Shown: positions 7,211 through 14,854, numbered from the stretch's first letter. The stretch is 64,000 nucleotides of DNA from Spirosoma aerolatum (GCF_002056795.1 NZ_CP020104.1:6085501-6149500); one strand, 5' to 3'. Notes: generated from the sequence alone by a model not told the origin. A program made the numbers and translations.

Positions 7211-9846
7211 CCCTATTTTTGTTTCTACTTCTGCCTTTCCTGGCTAGTGGACAACGTAAACTCGACTCCTCATTAGTCGATCTATCGGGCATTCGCGCCC
7301 TGATCAATACCAAGGCGCTCAGTGTTTCGACGGCGCTTTCAACTCGACTGGATAACCTATCCGCGCTGGTCGGCACCAATAGCACGGAGATTGCCAGCCT
7401 GAGCAGTACCGCCGACACGCACACGGGCCAAATCAGTAGCTTAAGCGGCACCGTCAGCACCCAGGCTACCCAGATCGGCAGCCTCAACACATCGGTGACA
7501 GGTTTAAGCTCAGCCACAGGTGCGTTAAGCAATAGCCTGGCCACTACCAACGACAACGTAGCCAGTCTGAGCGGCACCGTCAGCACCCAGGCCACCCAGA
7601 TCGGAAGCCTGAACACGTCGGTGACAGGTTTAGCGTCCGCAACAGCCACACTAACCAGCAACCTGGCAACTACCAACACCAACCTGGCCAGCTTAAGCGG
7701 CACCGTAGGTACACACACGGCCCAGATCAGCAGCCTGAGCACCGTAACGGCGGGTAAGCTTTCGGCCAGCAGCAACCTGTCGGACGTAGCCAATGCCGCA
7801 ACCGCCCGGAGCAATCTTGGAGCAGCGGCCAGTACCCACACGCACCCGCTTTCGGACTTATCTCAATCAGGAGCGACCACGGGCCAGGGGGTTTTCTGGA
7901 ACGGTACCGGATGGGCACCGGGAACCATTTCATCGGGCAGTAGCTCCTATACCGCTCTAACGGATCGGCCAACCCTGGGCACGATGGCTAGTCAGAATCT
8001 AACGGGCGTAGCCTCACTAACGGGCGCTTCGGCTACGTACACAGGGAGCCTAACAGTCGCTGGAACGGGGAGCTTTTCGACGATTAGCGCGGTGACGGGA
8101 GCGTTAACGAGTAGCATGACGATTGGGGGGAATTTGGTAGTGGGTTCTGTTGGCAGTGCAGCCGTTTCAACCACTACACCTATTCAAATTAACCTAGGCT
8201 CTACTGTAAGTTCTGTTGCAGGTTCTTCTCCAAAATTTGTAATCTACGAAACCAGTGCGGCAGGGAAGTATGGGATTAGTGTAAGTCAAAGTGGAAACCA
8301 GGAATACATTATTCCTAGTGGACAGAATTATAACCATAATTTTTATACGAATGGTGCATTAGTCGCTTCTCTTGGGTCGTCTGGAATTAATATTTCCGCT
8401 TCTTCTCCTAAACTACAACTCAGCGGCACCAACTGGCTCTACGGTCCCACCGCCGGCAGCACGTTCGTAGGTGCGGGTGGCAATACAACCCTGACAGGTA
8501 CGAACAATACGGGTCTGGGCAATGGTGCAGGTGTGGCACTGACGACAGGCAGTGGTAATCTGTTTCTGGGCTATCAGGCAGGGGCATCGACAACGACAGG
8601 GAGCAACAATATCTATTTAGGAAATGTGAATCCCTCATATCAGGAAAGCAATATTCTCAGAATACCTAGTAGTGCATCGGTGGTAATTGGCTCCTCAGCT
8701 TCGGCAGTGGCGGGGTACACGTTGCAGATAACGGGGAACAGCTATTTTACGGGAAACTTAAGCGTTTCGGGTAGCCTGGCACCTAACGTACTAAACGTCT
8801 GGGATCAGATTCGCTGGCTATCCGGGTCAGGGATGAAATTTCAGAATAATGGAGGGAGCGAAGTAGCTCGGTTTACCAGCGCCAACAACTTCCTGATGGG
8901 CACGACTACAGACGTTGCCTCCTCGATTGCCACGTTTAACTCTACCACGCAGGGTATACTCATTCCCCGCATGACCACGACCCAGCGCAATGCTATCGCA
9001 TCGCCAGCAGAAGGACTGCAAGCACACAACCTGACAAGCCACCGACCTACGTTTTACAACGGCAGTAGCTGGGCGGACTTACTGACAGCAGCCGATATTC
9101 CGACTTCACTTTCGTATCTCGATGCAACCAGCTCGATACAAACCCAGTTGAACGCCAAGATCAGCAAAACGGACTTATCGGCTACAGCGCCCCTGGCGTA
9201 CAATTCCAGCACGGGCGCTTTTTCGTTGCCCCAGGCCAGCCCCTCCCAGGCGGGTTATATAAGCGCGACTGACTACACGACCTTTGCCAACAAGGGCGAT
9301 GTGTTTATGTCGGGCGATAACGTGTATACGGGCACCAACACGTACACACGCACAATGGAAGGCACCGACGAAACGGGTATTTTGATCAATCCCCAAATCA
9401 GCCTGCCGGATGCCGTAAACCCTATTGCGATCAAGGTAGACGCAAGCGCCTACGGCCCTGGCAATTTAGCCGATATTGGGTTGCTTGAATTAGAGGTTGA
9501 TGGCGCTCGAAAGTTTCGGGTGAACGGTGCAGGAGTAGCAACGGGTTCAACTATTGCACTTACGGGCACTACCTCCGTAACCAGCACCTACAGCGTTGCC
9601 GCTACCGACCATCTGATTTTAGCCAATGCCTCGACCGCCACATTTACCGTGGTGCTGCCCAATGTCAGCTCAGTCATAGGCCAAACCTTTATCGTGAAGC
9701 GGCTTAACTCAGGCTCCAATGCCGTGACCATTGGGTCAGGTGGTGGAACCATTGAGGGCGGATCATCTTATACGCTGACAGCTCAGTATAAATATGTGGT
9801 CGTTGAGGCCACTAACGATGGGTATTTTATCATTGGCGGAAACTAG
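7186..9846 (+). CDS. Tail fibre protein with N-terminal signal sequence
   Basis: This 886-residue, Ser/Thr/Gly-rich fibre is the probable host-recognition protein. Residues 1-22 form a classical secretion signal (basic start, LFLFLLLPFLASGQ) which is unexpected for a virion protein. Residues about 40-190 are heptad-like repeats (SLSGTVSTQATQIGSLNTS units) expected to make a trimeric coiled coil. Then come THTHPLSDLSQSG and NGTGWAPGT linker motifs, YadA-like stretches (GLGNGAGVALTTGSGNLFLG), GILIPRMTTTQRNAI (a common phage-fibre/S74-associated motif), and a C-terminal beta domain with FIVKRLNSGSNAVTIGSGGG. No intramolecular chaperone peptidase is evident. The opposite strand is open over the repeat region but that is a by-product of the repeats. 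Confidence 0.85.
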   Translation: MVTLAKRLTLFLFLLLPFLASGQRKLDSSLVDLSGIRALINTKALSVSTALSTRLDNLSALVGTNSTEIASLSSTADTHTGQISSLSGTVSTQATQIGSLNTSVTGLSSATGALSNSLATTNDNVASLSGTVSTQATQIGSLNTSVTGLASATATLTSNLATTNTNLASLSGTVGTHTAQISSLSTVTAGKLSASSNLSDVANAATARSNLGAAASTHTHPLSDLSQSGATTGQGVFWNGTGWAPGTISSGSSSYTALTDRPTLGTMASQNLTGVASLTGASATYTGSLTVAGTGSFSTISAVTGALTSSMTIGGNLVVGSVGSAAVSTTTPIQINLGSTVSSVAGSSPKFVIYETSAAGKYGISVSQSGNQEYIIPSGQNYNHNFYTNGALVASLGSSGINISASSPKLQLSGTNWLYGPTAGSTFVGAGGNTTLTGTNNTGLGNGAGVALTTGSGNLFLGYQAGASTTTGSNNIYLGNVNPSYQESNILRIPSSASVVIGSSASAVAGYTLQITGNSYFTGNLSVSGSLAPNVLNVWDQIRWLSGSGMKFQNNGGSEVARFTSANNFLMGTTTDVASSIATFNSTTQGILIPRMTTTQRNAIASPAEGLQAHNLTSHRPTFYNGSSWADLLTAADIPTSLSYLDATSSIQTQLNAKISKTDLSATAPLAYNSSTGAFSLPQASPSQAGYISATDYTTFANKGDVFMSGDNVYTGTNTYTRTMEGTDETGILINPQISLPDAVNPIAIKVDASAYGPGNLADIGLLELEVDGARKFRVNGAGVATGSTIALTGTTSVTSTYSVAATDHLILANASTATFTVVLPNVSSVIGQTFIVKRLNSGSNAVTIGSGGGTIEGGSSYTLTAQYKYVVVEATNDGYFIIGGN
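7402..7737. repeat. Tandem coding repeats in the tail fibre (42-nt unit, 126-nt superunit)
   Basis: AGCGGCACCGT recurs at 7444, 7570 and 7696, exactly 126 nt (42 residues) apart, with a degenerate 42-nt (14-residue) subunit beginning at 7402. The first two superunits are nearly identical over about 60 nt. The repeats can expand or contract by recombination and so change fibre length. Confidence 0.85.
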
Positions 9847-9849
9847 CAG

Positions 9850-10062
9850 ATGGAACAGCAACAAAACAACCAGCAGCCATTAATTTTATTACCATCCTGG
9901 GTAATATACGCTATCGCTATCCTCAATTCAGGCTTTTTGCCGTTATCTGTATACAGTTGGAAGGAAGGCAGCTATGCAGGCGTTGTATTCCTGGTACTTC
10001 ACGCGATGGCAACCACGGCCCTAATCCGCGCCAGATCAAAAGACCCTGTACCCCCTGCCTGA
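9850..10062 (+). CDS. Small two-helix membrane protein, holin candidate
   Basis: A 70-residue protein with a polar Gln/Asn-rich N-terminus, two hydrophobic helices (about residues 12-35 and 41-60) and a short basic tail IRARSKDP. Size, topology and position at the end of the late operon fit a class II holin, but no endolysin gene is in view and there is no specific motif. It starts 3 nt after the fibre stop codon and is followed by a strong terminator. Confidence 0.6.
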   Translation: MEQQQNNQQPLILLPSWVIYAIAILNSGFLPLSVYSWKEGSYAGVVFLVLHAMATTALIRARSKDPVPPA

Positions 10063-10092
10063 TTTTTCACTTTCTCATAGTTAGGTAAAACA

Positions 10093-10125
10093 AAAAAGGC
10101 TACCCGGAATCCGGGTAGCCTTTTT
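10093..10125. terminator. Bidirectional intrinsic terminator between late and early operons
   Basis: GGCTACCCGGA (10098-10108) pairs with TCCGGGTAGCC (10110-10120), flanked by A5 on the left and T5 on the right, so the hairpin with T-tract works on both strands. It separates the rightward late genes from the leftward early genes. Confidence 0.92.
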
Positions 10126-10143
10126 ACAACCACCGTAACTTAC

Positions 10144-10599
10144 TTAACCTACTTGTTTGGCTTTCGCCAGTGCTTTATAATCGGTCTCAAACCGACGTTG
10201 ACTTAAATACGTTTCGGGGTAAAGCTGCTCCATATGCGGACGGGTTTGGATGTAGTAGACATAACCCGGTATCGACTCCAGAACTTTGAGCTTGTCCGAA
10301 TCGGGCAGCTTCGCCCATAGCTTTTCGGCCCTGGATTTGTGACCCACCTTATAGCCGTAACTCTCCCAGAAATGAGCAAAGCTTAAATCGGCATCGACTA
10401 GCTTTATTATCAGGGTTTTGCTGTCATTGACCAGCGCCCTAAACCCATACTCTTGAAAAGGAAAGCGACTATGGAGCCAATCCCGCTGGTCGTTGCTCAA
10501 CCGAGCCTCACAACTGAAGGCTTGTAAAATCCCTTCGCTATCATAGGCAAAGGACAATTCCCCCTCGAAGCGGGTAGAGGTCAGTAGATACCGTCTCAT
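10144..10599 (-). CDS. Phage early protein of unknown function
   Basis: The last gene of the leftward early operon encodes 151 residues. The C-terminal half (KLWAKLPDSDKLKVLESIPG, then QLYPETYLSQRRFETD) resembles the C-terminal module of phage replication-initiator or DnaT-like proteins in which a helix pair precedes a P-E-T-Y-L motif; the N-terminal half does not match anything I know. It overlaps the stop of the preceding gene by 4 nt. Confidence 0.7.
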   Translation of the reverse strand: MRRYLLTSTRFEGELSFAYDSEGILQAFSCEARLSNDQRDWLHSRFPFQEYGFRALVNDSKTLIIKLVDADLSFAHFWESYGYKVGHKSRAEKLWAKLPDSDKLKVLESIPGYVYYIQTRPHMEQLYPETYLSQRRFETDYKALAKAKQVG

Positions 10600-10922
10600 G
10601 CCGCTTGCCCCTCCGAAGCATCGAACAAATTAAGCTGACTGGCAATCGCCCCCCCCTCCACTGATCGGTACCGCCCCCGCTGAAAAACGATCCGCTCGAT
10701 GGTATCAGCCGCCAGGAAGTATTTTTGGGATAACAGCGCATAGATCACTTCATTACGCTTCCCTTCCACATCGTGCATACGAAAGAACTCCGCCCGAATC
10801 TTTGCGTTGCGCTGATCCCGTAGCGTATCATAAGACAATCCTGCCGAGGTCGATTTTTTCACGAAGGGAGTAGGTGGGTACACTGATTTTGAGCCGTTAA
10901 CGCAAAATAAAGAACTTTTCAT
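10596..10922 (-). CDS. Phage early protein with HTH-like segment
   Basis: A 108-residue protein with a central helical region, RNEVIYALLSQKYFLAADTI then ERIVFQRG, that reads as a possible helix-turn-helix, suggesting DNA binding. It ends in an acidic, Ala-rich tail. Coupled by 4-nt overlap to the gene downstream and 6 nt from the gene upstream. Function unknown. Confidence 0.65.
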   Translation of the reverse strand: MKSSLFCVNGSKSVYPPTPFVKKSTSAGLSYDTLRDQRNAKIRAEFFRMHDVEGKRNEVIYALLSQKYFLAADTIERIVFQRGRYRSVEGGAIASQLNLFDASEGQAA

Positions 10923-10928
10923 ACAATT

Positions 10929-11327
10929 CTAAATCAAAAACTTCCGATGGATCGTCCCATGCAATTCCTGAAGGAAGTGCGATTCATAGGTACCCGGCTC
11001 AGTCATAGCCAGCGCCGTCATGGTCTGACTGGCCATTTCATCGCTTTGAGGTTTTTCGGTCAGGATGGAACAGTATACCGCCAGTGCCTGGGAGCGGGTT
11101 AGCGTAACCGGGTATTCGACATCGGTTCGACGCGTAGGAAACAGCCGAATATCTTCGACCCTGGCACTGGTCTTGGCGTACAATTCCTGAAGGGTTGAGC
11201 AAATCAGAAAGTCCTGTGGGTAGTACCGCAAATCCTCAATAGGCTGGCTGGTCAGCGTCTGAAACAAATGTGCATTCAGCGCCTGAAGCTGGGCAAGATT
11301 GAGTTTTAGTTTAAGCTTTGGTGTCAT
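10929..11327 (-). CDS. Phage early protein of unknown function
   Basis: A 132-residue, mostly helical soluble protein starting with a KLKLKLN basic run. I see no known motif. Its ATG overlaps the stop of the upstream 51-residue membrane protein gene by one base (TAATG), indicating coupled translation. Confidence 0.7.
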   Translation of the reverse strand: MTPKLKLKLNLAQLQALNAHLFQTLTSQPIEDLRYYPQDFLICSTLQELYAKTSARVEDIRLFPTRRTDVEYPVTLTRSQALAVYCSILTEKPQSDEMASQTMTALAMTEPGTYESHFLQELHGTIHRKFLI

Positions 11328-11482
11328 TATTTTCCAGCCAGTTTATTACGTGCCTCGATAGATAACCGTTCGTTCTTTATAACATCCTCCCAGAACTGCC
11401 AGGCTCTGGCCCGGCCTAGCCAGTAAAAAAACAGGCACAACAGAAACATCGAAAAGCCGATAAGCATATAGAATCCGATCAT
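11327..11482 (-). CDS. Short (51-residue) single-span membrane protein
   Basis: This small gene fills the gap between its neighbours exactly: ATG at 11482, stop TAA at 11327-11329 overlapping the next ATG by one base. The product is MIGFYMLIGFSMFLLCLFFY followed by WLGRARAWQFWEDVIKNERL and a short tail. It has one strong membrane helix (residues 2-22) and a charged cytoplasmic helix. Phage proteins of this type include superinfection-exclusion and lysis-control factors, but there is no direct evidence for either. Confidence 0.7.
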   Translation of the reverse strand: MIGFYMLIGFSMFLLCLFFYWLGRARAWQFWEDVIKNERLSIEARNKLAGK

Positions 11483-11484
11483 GA

Positions 11485-11922
11485 TTACGTGTTGTTTAAG
11501 AGGTCTTTAAGGAATTTTTGCGTACCTGAATCCCGCCATTTTTCGACGGCGGTAACCGCGTTTCGTAGCTGCTCATAACTGAGCTTACTAAGCTCCGCTT
11601 TGAACTTCTTTTTTAGGAAGACATTAAGCTTGTCGTAATGCTCCTGCGTCCAGTTATCTTGTGGCCAGAGATTAAAAATATCCCTGGCCACATTGATGAT
11701 CTTTGCTCGCATGCGCCGGATGCTGGCATCCTGTTCGCCCTCCAGATGCTTAATAGCTTCCGCCATTTCATCCATAGACATGTTGCTACTGGAGGTTTCC
11801 CGGCCACCCGTGTAGAATTGGACCAGCGCCAGTTTATCTTCTTTGTCGAAGTGGCGAAGCGTTAGGAGCGTATGAAACTTACTGTTCTGCTCCTTCGTCC
11901 TGGGTGTCAGTTGCGCTGGCAT
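11485..11922 (-). CDS. GemA/gp16 family regulator (DUF1018)
   Basis: A 145-residue member of the Mu gp16/GemA family, small early proteins linked to modulation of host and phage transcription. Features include a helical N-terminus, VQFYTGGRETSSSNMSMDEM (about residues 34-53), then EAIKHLEGEQ and a C-terminal basic helical region. The family sits in the early region of Mu-like phages, as here. Start overlaps the upstream gene by 44 nt; a later start is possible. Confidence 0.75.
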   Translation of the reverse strand: MPAQLTPRTKEQNSKFHTLLTLRHFDKEDKLALVQFYTGGRETSSSNMSMDEMAEAIKHLEGEQDASIRRMRAKIINVARDIFNLWPQDNWTQEHYDKLNVFLKKKFKAELSKLSYEQLRNAVTAVEKWRDSGTQKFLKDLLNNT

Positions 11923-12103
11923 CGGCTATGAGTGTTTCAATCTCCTGCTTTGTTCCCATTACCTCGACGGAATACCCATAGTCCAACAGCACAATAGCGC
12001 GTGTGGAATTGGGTGACGGCTCAACCCCTTTGATGTGCTCGGTATCAAGCGACATAGGAGCCTGATCAGACCCCTGTACTCTGGTTACTGTTATCTTGCC
12101 CAT
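11879..12103 (-). CDS. Small phage early protein
   Basis: A 74-residue product with a beta-rich core (IVLLDYGYSVEVMGTKQEIE) and an acidic tail. It resembles the small FlbD-like or phage proteins that alternate strand and turn, but no function can be assigned. It overlaps both neighbours by about 40 nt, which is compatible with dense early-operon packing. Confidence 0.55.
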   Translation of the reverse strand: MGKITVTRVQGSDQAPMSLDTEHIKGVEPSPNSTRAIVLLDYGYSVEVMGTKQEIETLIADASATDTQDEGAEQ

Positions 12104-12482
12104 TGCCAGATATATTTAAACGTTTATCAATCATTGAATAGTAGGGGATGGAAACCCCTTTTACGATGTAAGCTTGGATCAACCCGAACCCTTCCTTAAG
12201 CTCTTTCCAGTCGTCTGAATCATACAGATGAAACGAGCTACAGTCATGCTGTTCAAGTACGACCCACATTTCACCTTTTTCGCTAAACTGAATCGAAAGG
12301 GTAGCCTTTCGTTCGTGTTTCACCAGGAGCGCGACCATTTCATAATACTTGTCAACAATCCGTTTTTGGTGCGCTGCCTTTCGCCGTAGTACCACCTTCG
12401 CGTACTGAATTTCATAGGGCGTTGGTGGACTATCGAAAGGGAGGTCAGTTTTTTGAAGCATGGGCGTTTGTGGCCAGGCCAA
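12066..12482 (-). CDS. Phage early protein of unknown function
   Basis: Up to 138 residues; an alternative start at 12461 (MLQKTDLPFD) would shorten the overlap with the upstream gene. A basic helical middle (VVLRRKAAHQKRIVDKYYEM) is followed by a beta-rich segment (ATLSIQFSEKGEMWVVLEQH). No recognised family. Confidence 0.6.
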   Translation of the reverse strand: MAWPQTPMLQKTDLPFDSPPTPYEIQYAKVVLRRKAAHQKRIVDKYYEMVALLVKHERKATLSIQFSEKGEMWVVLEQHDCSSFHLYDSDDWKELKEGFGLIQAYIVKGVSIPYYSMIDKRLNISGNGQDNSNQSTGV

Positions 12483-12768
12483 TCATGAGCAGGTAATAAT
12501 CTTTCATTTCCTGGGTAGCCTGGGCAACGCCCGTGAAGCTCATGGCGCAATAGCCATCCTTCATGCCAAATTTTGAATCAACCACGTACGTAACTTCAAC
12601 CGCGACATAGCCCGGTAAAAACTTCTTTTTGTACTGGTCATATTTGGCCAAAATCAGCACATCACCAACCTGATAATCGCGGTCGTTCTTGCGCAAATCG
12701 AACCGCTTCTTACCCGCTACAATCGCGTCGAACTCCTCCAGCCAGCATTTTAAAAAGTGCTTTTTCAT
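12445..12768 (-). CDS. DUF3850 (ASCH/PUA-like) domain protein
   Basis: The 107-residue protein follows the DUF3850 pattern: HFLKCWLEEFDAIVAGKKRF, then DLRKNDRDYQVGDVLIL, an FLPGYVAVEVTYVV strand and GYCAMSF. The fold belongs to the ASCH/PUA-like group that binds RNA or modified nucleic acid bases. Such proteins are frequent in phage early regions and may act on host or phage RNA. Starts 5 nt after the upstream stop codon. Confidence 0.85.
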   Translation of the reverse strand: MKKHFLKCWLEEFDAIVAGKKRFDLRKNDRDYQVGDVLILAKYDQYKKKFLPGYVAVEVTYVVDSKFGMKDGYCAMSFTGVAQATQEMKDYYLLMIGLATNAHASKN

Positions 12769-12773
12769 GGTCG

Positions 12774-13001
12774 TTAAAGTTTTAAATCTTTAGCGACCCG
12801 ATCTAACAGCCGTAGTGTCAGTAGCCCCATTTCGTGCTCAGTAAGCCCGATATTACAAATATCAAAATCAACCTCTCCTTTGGGCAGTCGATGCATGGCT
12901 ATCAGAACTATTCCATTCGCCTTTTCATTGCGGTTATAAAACACATCCAGTGGGTCTTCATCCGACTTCACCTGGATGTTGTTAATATCTTGCTTTGCCA
13001 T
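12774..13001 (-). CDS. Small phage early protein
   Basis: Start chosen at MAKQDINNIQVKS (13001), giving 75 residues; the frame is open further to 13058 but the extra residues look non-coding. The body, ANGIVLIAMHRLPKGEVDFD then LTEHEMGLLTLRLLDRVAKD, has one strand pair and a C-terminal helix. Function unknown. Confidence 0.65.
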   Translation of the reverse strand: MAKQDINNIQVKSDEDPLDVFYNRNEKANGIVLIAMHRLPKGEVDFDICNIGLTEHEMGLLTLRLLDRVAKDLKL

Positions 13002-13067
13002 ACCATTTTGATTTACACCATCGGTCGTTAACCTATGACGACTAACGACCGATGACAAGGTGACTAA

Positions 13068-13454
13068 TTAGACCGCTGGAGCCGCTGGCTCAACTTCCGT
13101 GATGTCAATAAAGTACTGCTTACCGGATTTAAAGAAGCCGTCCAGTTCCTCACGCTCGTTCAGTAGTTCAAACACAGCCGAAGGCGTATTGACCGCAAAC
13201 GAAGTGTTTTCACTGGGCTCACCCGTTGCCAGACCACCCCGTACCGGATGCATGTATACGCGTTTCTGGAAGACATCCCGACTGGATAAATCCTGAATGC
13301 TTTCCACATGAAAGCGGGTTCGGATCGTAGCACCCCCAACCAGTTCCTGTAAGGTGTCGGCAGGTGGGGTTTGTTCACCTGGATTGCCACCCTGCCCGGT
13401 GTCGATAGGTGGGGTTTGTTCACCCGCTGACGGCTTGTTGCTTTGCTTAGCCAT
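13068..13454 (-). CDS. Phage early protein with Pro-rich repeat N-terminus
   Basis: The 128-residue product begins with a disordered region containing two copies of GEQTPPxDT, then a beta-rich domain (ATIRTRFHVESIQDLSSRDV, QKRVYMHPVRG) and an acidic end. It could be a nucleic-acid-binding or structural accessory factor, but I recognise no family. It is the first protein gene downstream of the tRNA-like gene in the same transcript. Confidence 0.65.
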   Translation of the reverse strand: MAKQSNKPSAGEQTPPIDTGQGGNPGEQTPPADTLQELVGGATIRTRFHVESIQDLSSRDVFQKRVYMHPVRGGLATGEPSENTSFAVNTPSAVFELLNEREELDGFFKSGKQYFIDITEVEPAAPAV

Positions 13455-13492
13455 AAAAAAATTGGTTTAGTTACCTGGCTTTATTGCCATTG

Positions 13493-13614
13493 TTACAGGA
13501 GCTGGACTCGAACCAGCAAGGGTTACGACCTAACCCCAAGTACTCAGCCGCATTAGGTCGTTTATTATCGGCTAAGATTTGTGACTTGTGCGTTTACCAT
13601 TCCGCCATCCTGTA
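13493..13614 (-). tRNA. tRNA-Leu-like gene with a 35-nt insertion in the anticodon loop
   Basis: Nearly all class II tRNA parts are present. Acceptor TACAGGA (13614-13608) pairs with TCCTGTA (13500-13494), followed by discriminator A (13493). The D arm GCG-GAATGGTAAA-CGC contains the conserved GG. The anticodon stem is CAAGT (13588-13584) with ACTTG (13541-13537). The long variable arm is GGGTTA-GGTCG-TAACCC and the T arm GCTGG-TTCGAGT-CCAGC. Between the two halves of the anticodon stem lie 42 nt instead of 7. CACAAAT comes first, with CAA at positions 34-36, then 35 nt (13576-13542) folding as CTTAGCCG/CGGCTGAG around an 18-nt loop. Without the insert the RNA is 87 nt, normal for tRNA-Leu. 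Position 33 is A, not the usual U, and CCA is not encoded. It may be an intron-bearing, split, non-decoding or decayed tRNA. Confidence 0.75.
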
Positions 13615-13667
13615 ATTTTGCCCGTCTTTCCGGGCTTGTCACAACGTGTAGGCATGAGTTTGGCCAG

Positions 13668-13688
13668 GAGACTGATTTTGTCAGTCTC
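13668..13688. other. Perfect hairpin upstream of the tRNA-like gene
   Basis: GAGACTGA and TCAGTCTC form an 8-bp stem around TTTTG. A second weaker hairpin (GCCCG/CGGGC) lies at 13620-13635, directly before the tRNA 5' end. On the transcribed minus strand neither has a T-tract, so they look like RNA-processing or spacing structures rather than terminators. Confidence 0.4.
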
Positions 13689-13722
13689 TGATTTTTACGC
13701 TCAAAACCTGTTTATTCGGGGG

Positions 13723-13917
13723 TCAATTGGGCTTTTCAGGATCAGGAGCCTTACTCCCTCCAGCTTGCTTAAATGCGAGTAAAAGCCCGTCCATAATTCG
13801 CTTTAGATCGTCAATCTCACGCATCAGGGCGTAAGAAGGAACTTCTTTACTTTGCTGGCCAATGCGCTGATTTCGCATCGCTTCGGCCTGTCGGTAGAGA
13901 TCACCCAGGGTTGCCAT
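13723..13917 (-). CDS. Small phage early protein
   Basis: A 64-residue helical protein (LGDLYRQAEAMRNQRIGQQS, YALMREIDDLKRIMDGLLLA) with coiled-coil character and a Lys/Pro-rich tail. Function unknown. It is the last protein gene before the tRNA-like gene in the leftward operon. Confidence 0.6.
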   Translation of the reverse strand: MATLGDLYRQAEAMRNQRIGQQSKEVPSYALMREIDDLKRIMDGLLLAFKQAGGSKAPDPEKPN

Positions 13918-13954
13918 CAGACACGGCCTTCAGATTTCCCTCTGACTTACTTGA

Positions 13955-14179
13955 TCATCTCTTAAGCTCATCTTGCAGGAACATATAAATAAACATTCCC
14001 ATCATCTCATCGCCCCGGTCACCGACCAGTACATTGATGGCCTCCATGCTCTTTACCGCTTGCTCATCGCTGTCTACCATGATGGCTTCGCATAGCTCCT
14101 GCAAGGCTTTTAATTGACCATCCGACAGGGCGCTGATATTGTTCTTTGTGATCTGAAAGTCTATTTGTTGCTTTGTCAT
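13955..14179 (-). CDS. Small phage early protein
   Basis: A 74-residue acidic helical protein starting MTKQQIDFQITKNNISALSD and ending in a hydrophobic segment, GDEMMGMFIYMFLQDELKR. No recognised motif. It lies 12 nt after the upstream gene in the early operon. Confidence 0.6.
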   Translation of the reverse strand: MTKQQIDFQITKNNISALSDGQLKALQELCEAIMVDSDEQAVKSMEAINVLVGDRGDEMMGMFIYMFLQDELKR

Positions 14180-14191
14180 CGTTGTAGGTTT

Positions 14192-14416
14192 TTAGTAGCC
14201 TGGCACGTCACCATATCGTCTGTCATAAGCTTCAGATACCTCCCGGCAGAAGTCGAGCCAGGGCTTACCTTTTAACTCCGTAGACAGCTTCTCGAATAGC
14301 TCAATTTCTAAGACAGCACCATCGCCTAGTTTCAGGAGTAGGGTAGCCATGTGCAGTGATTTGAGAAACCGATCCGACAGGCTATCCAGGAACGTAGCAT
14401 CAAACGTAGTTGCCAT
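14192..14416 (-). CDS. Small phage early protein
   Basis: A 74-residue predicted helical protein (FLDSLSDRFLKSLHMATLLL then DGAVLEIELFEKLSTELKG). No family recognised. It starts 3 nt after the stop of the upstream gene, which supports joint translation. Confidence 0.6.
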   Translation of the reverse strand: MATTFDATFLDSLSDRFLKSLHMATLLLKLGDGAVLEIELFEKLSTELKGKPWLDFCREVSEAYDRRYGDVPGY

Positions 14417-14419
14417 AGC

Positions 14420-14854
14420 TTAATTCTTTTTGACTTCTTTTACCTCTTTAACATCGTACCGATCCACCTGGACCAGTTCAACTTTGTGCTTCTTTAGGGC
14501 GCTAACAACTTTTTTATTCCCCTTCCGAATCTCATCGCGAACCATAACCACATCAACCGATAGCTTACCGAATTTCGGACCAAGTACGGTTACTAAACCA
14601 GCCTGTTCGATGGCGTTCAAATTCTTGCCTGTTGCGATCAATTTCAATCCTGGCGCATTTGCAACAATCTTCACCTGACCAACTCCTTCGACCGCCAAAA
14701 TGCCATCTACAAACTCCCCCTTATTGGCTTCGCAGATCGCTGTGACAACCCTTTTGAAACCTTCAACCTGATCTTCCAGCGAGGATATTAATCCCTTCAA
14801 TTGCAGAAGTTCAGCCATCGCAACACTCAGTTTTTCTCTATCCTTCTTAGTCAT
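14420..14854 (-). CDS. Phage early protein with N-terminal coiled coil
   Basis: The 144-residue protein begins with a coiled-coil segment (AMAELLQLKGLISSLEDQVE) followed by a compact alpha/beta region and an extremely basic, Lys/Val-rich tail. The layout recalls Mu Gam-type host-nuclease inhibitors or Gp157-like proteins, and the position downstream of A and B matches Gam, but sequence support is weak; function is left open. Confidence 0.65.
   Translation of the reverse strand: MTKKDREKLSVAMAELLQLKGLISSLEDQVEGFKRVVTAICEANKGEFVDGILAVEGVGQVKIVANAPGLKLIATGKNLNAIEQAGLVTVLGPKFGKLSVDVVMVRDEIRKGNKKVVSALKKHKVELVQVDRYDVKEVKEVKKN

Noticed and set aside
7402..7737. Regular repeats considered as a CRISPR array
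   Set aside because: The repeats are coding, in phase (42 and 126 nt), with no unique spacers and no cas genes.
7179..7841. Open frame of 220 codons on the minus strand under the tail fibre
   Set aside because: It is a by-product of the in-phase 42-nt repeats and biased codon use of the fibre gene; the translation is low-complexity (VLRLPIWV repeats) with no family resemblance.
13493..13614. Reading the tRNA-like locus as tmRNA
   Set aside because: The D arm, long variable arm and short length fit a class II tRNA; there is no tag-coding frame or pseudoknot region.
14420..14854. Firm call of Mu Gam
   Set aside because: Position and coiled-coil start are similar, but the length and sequence motifs do not allow a reliable assignment.
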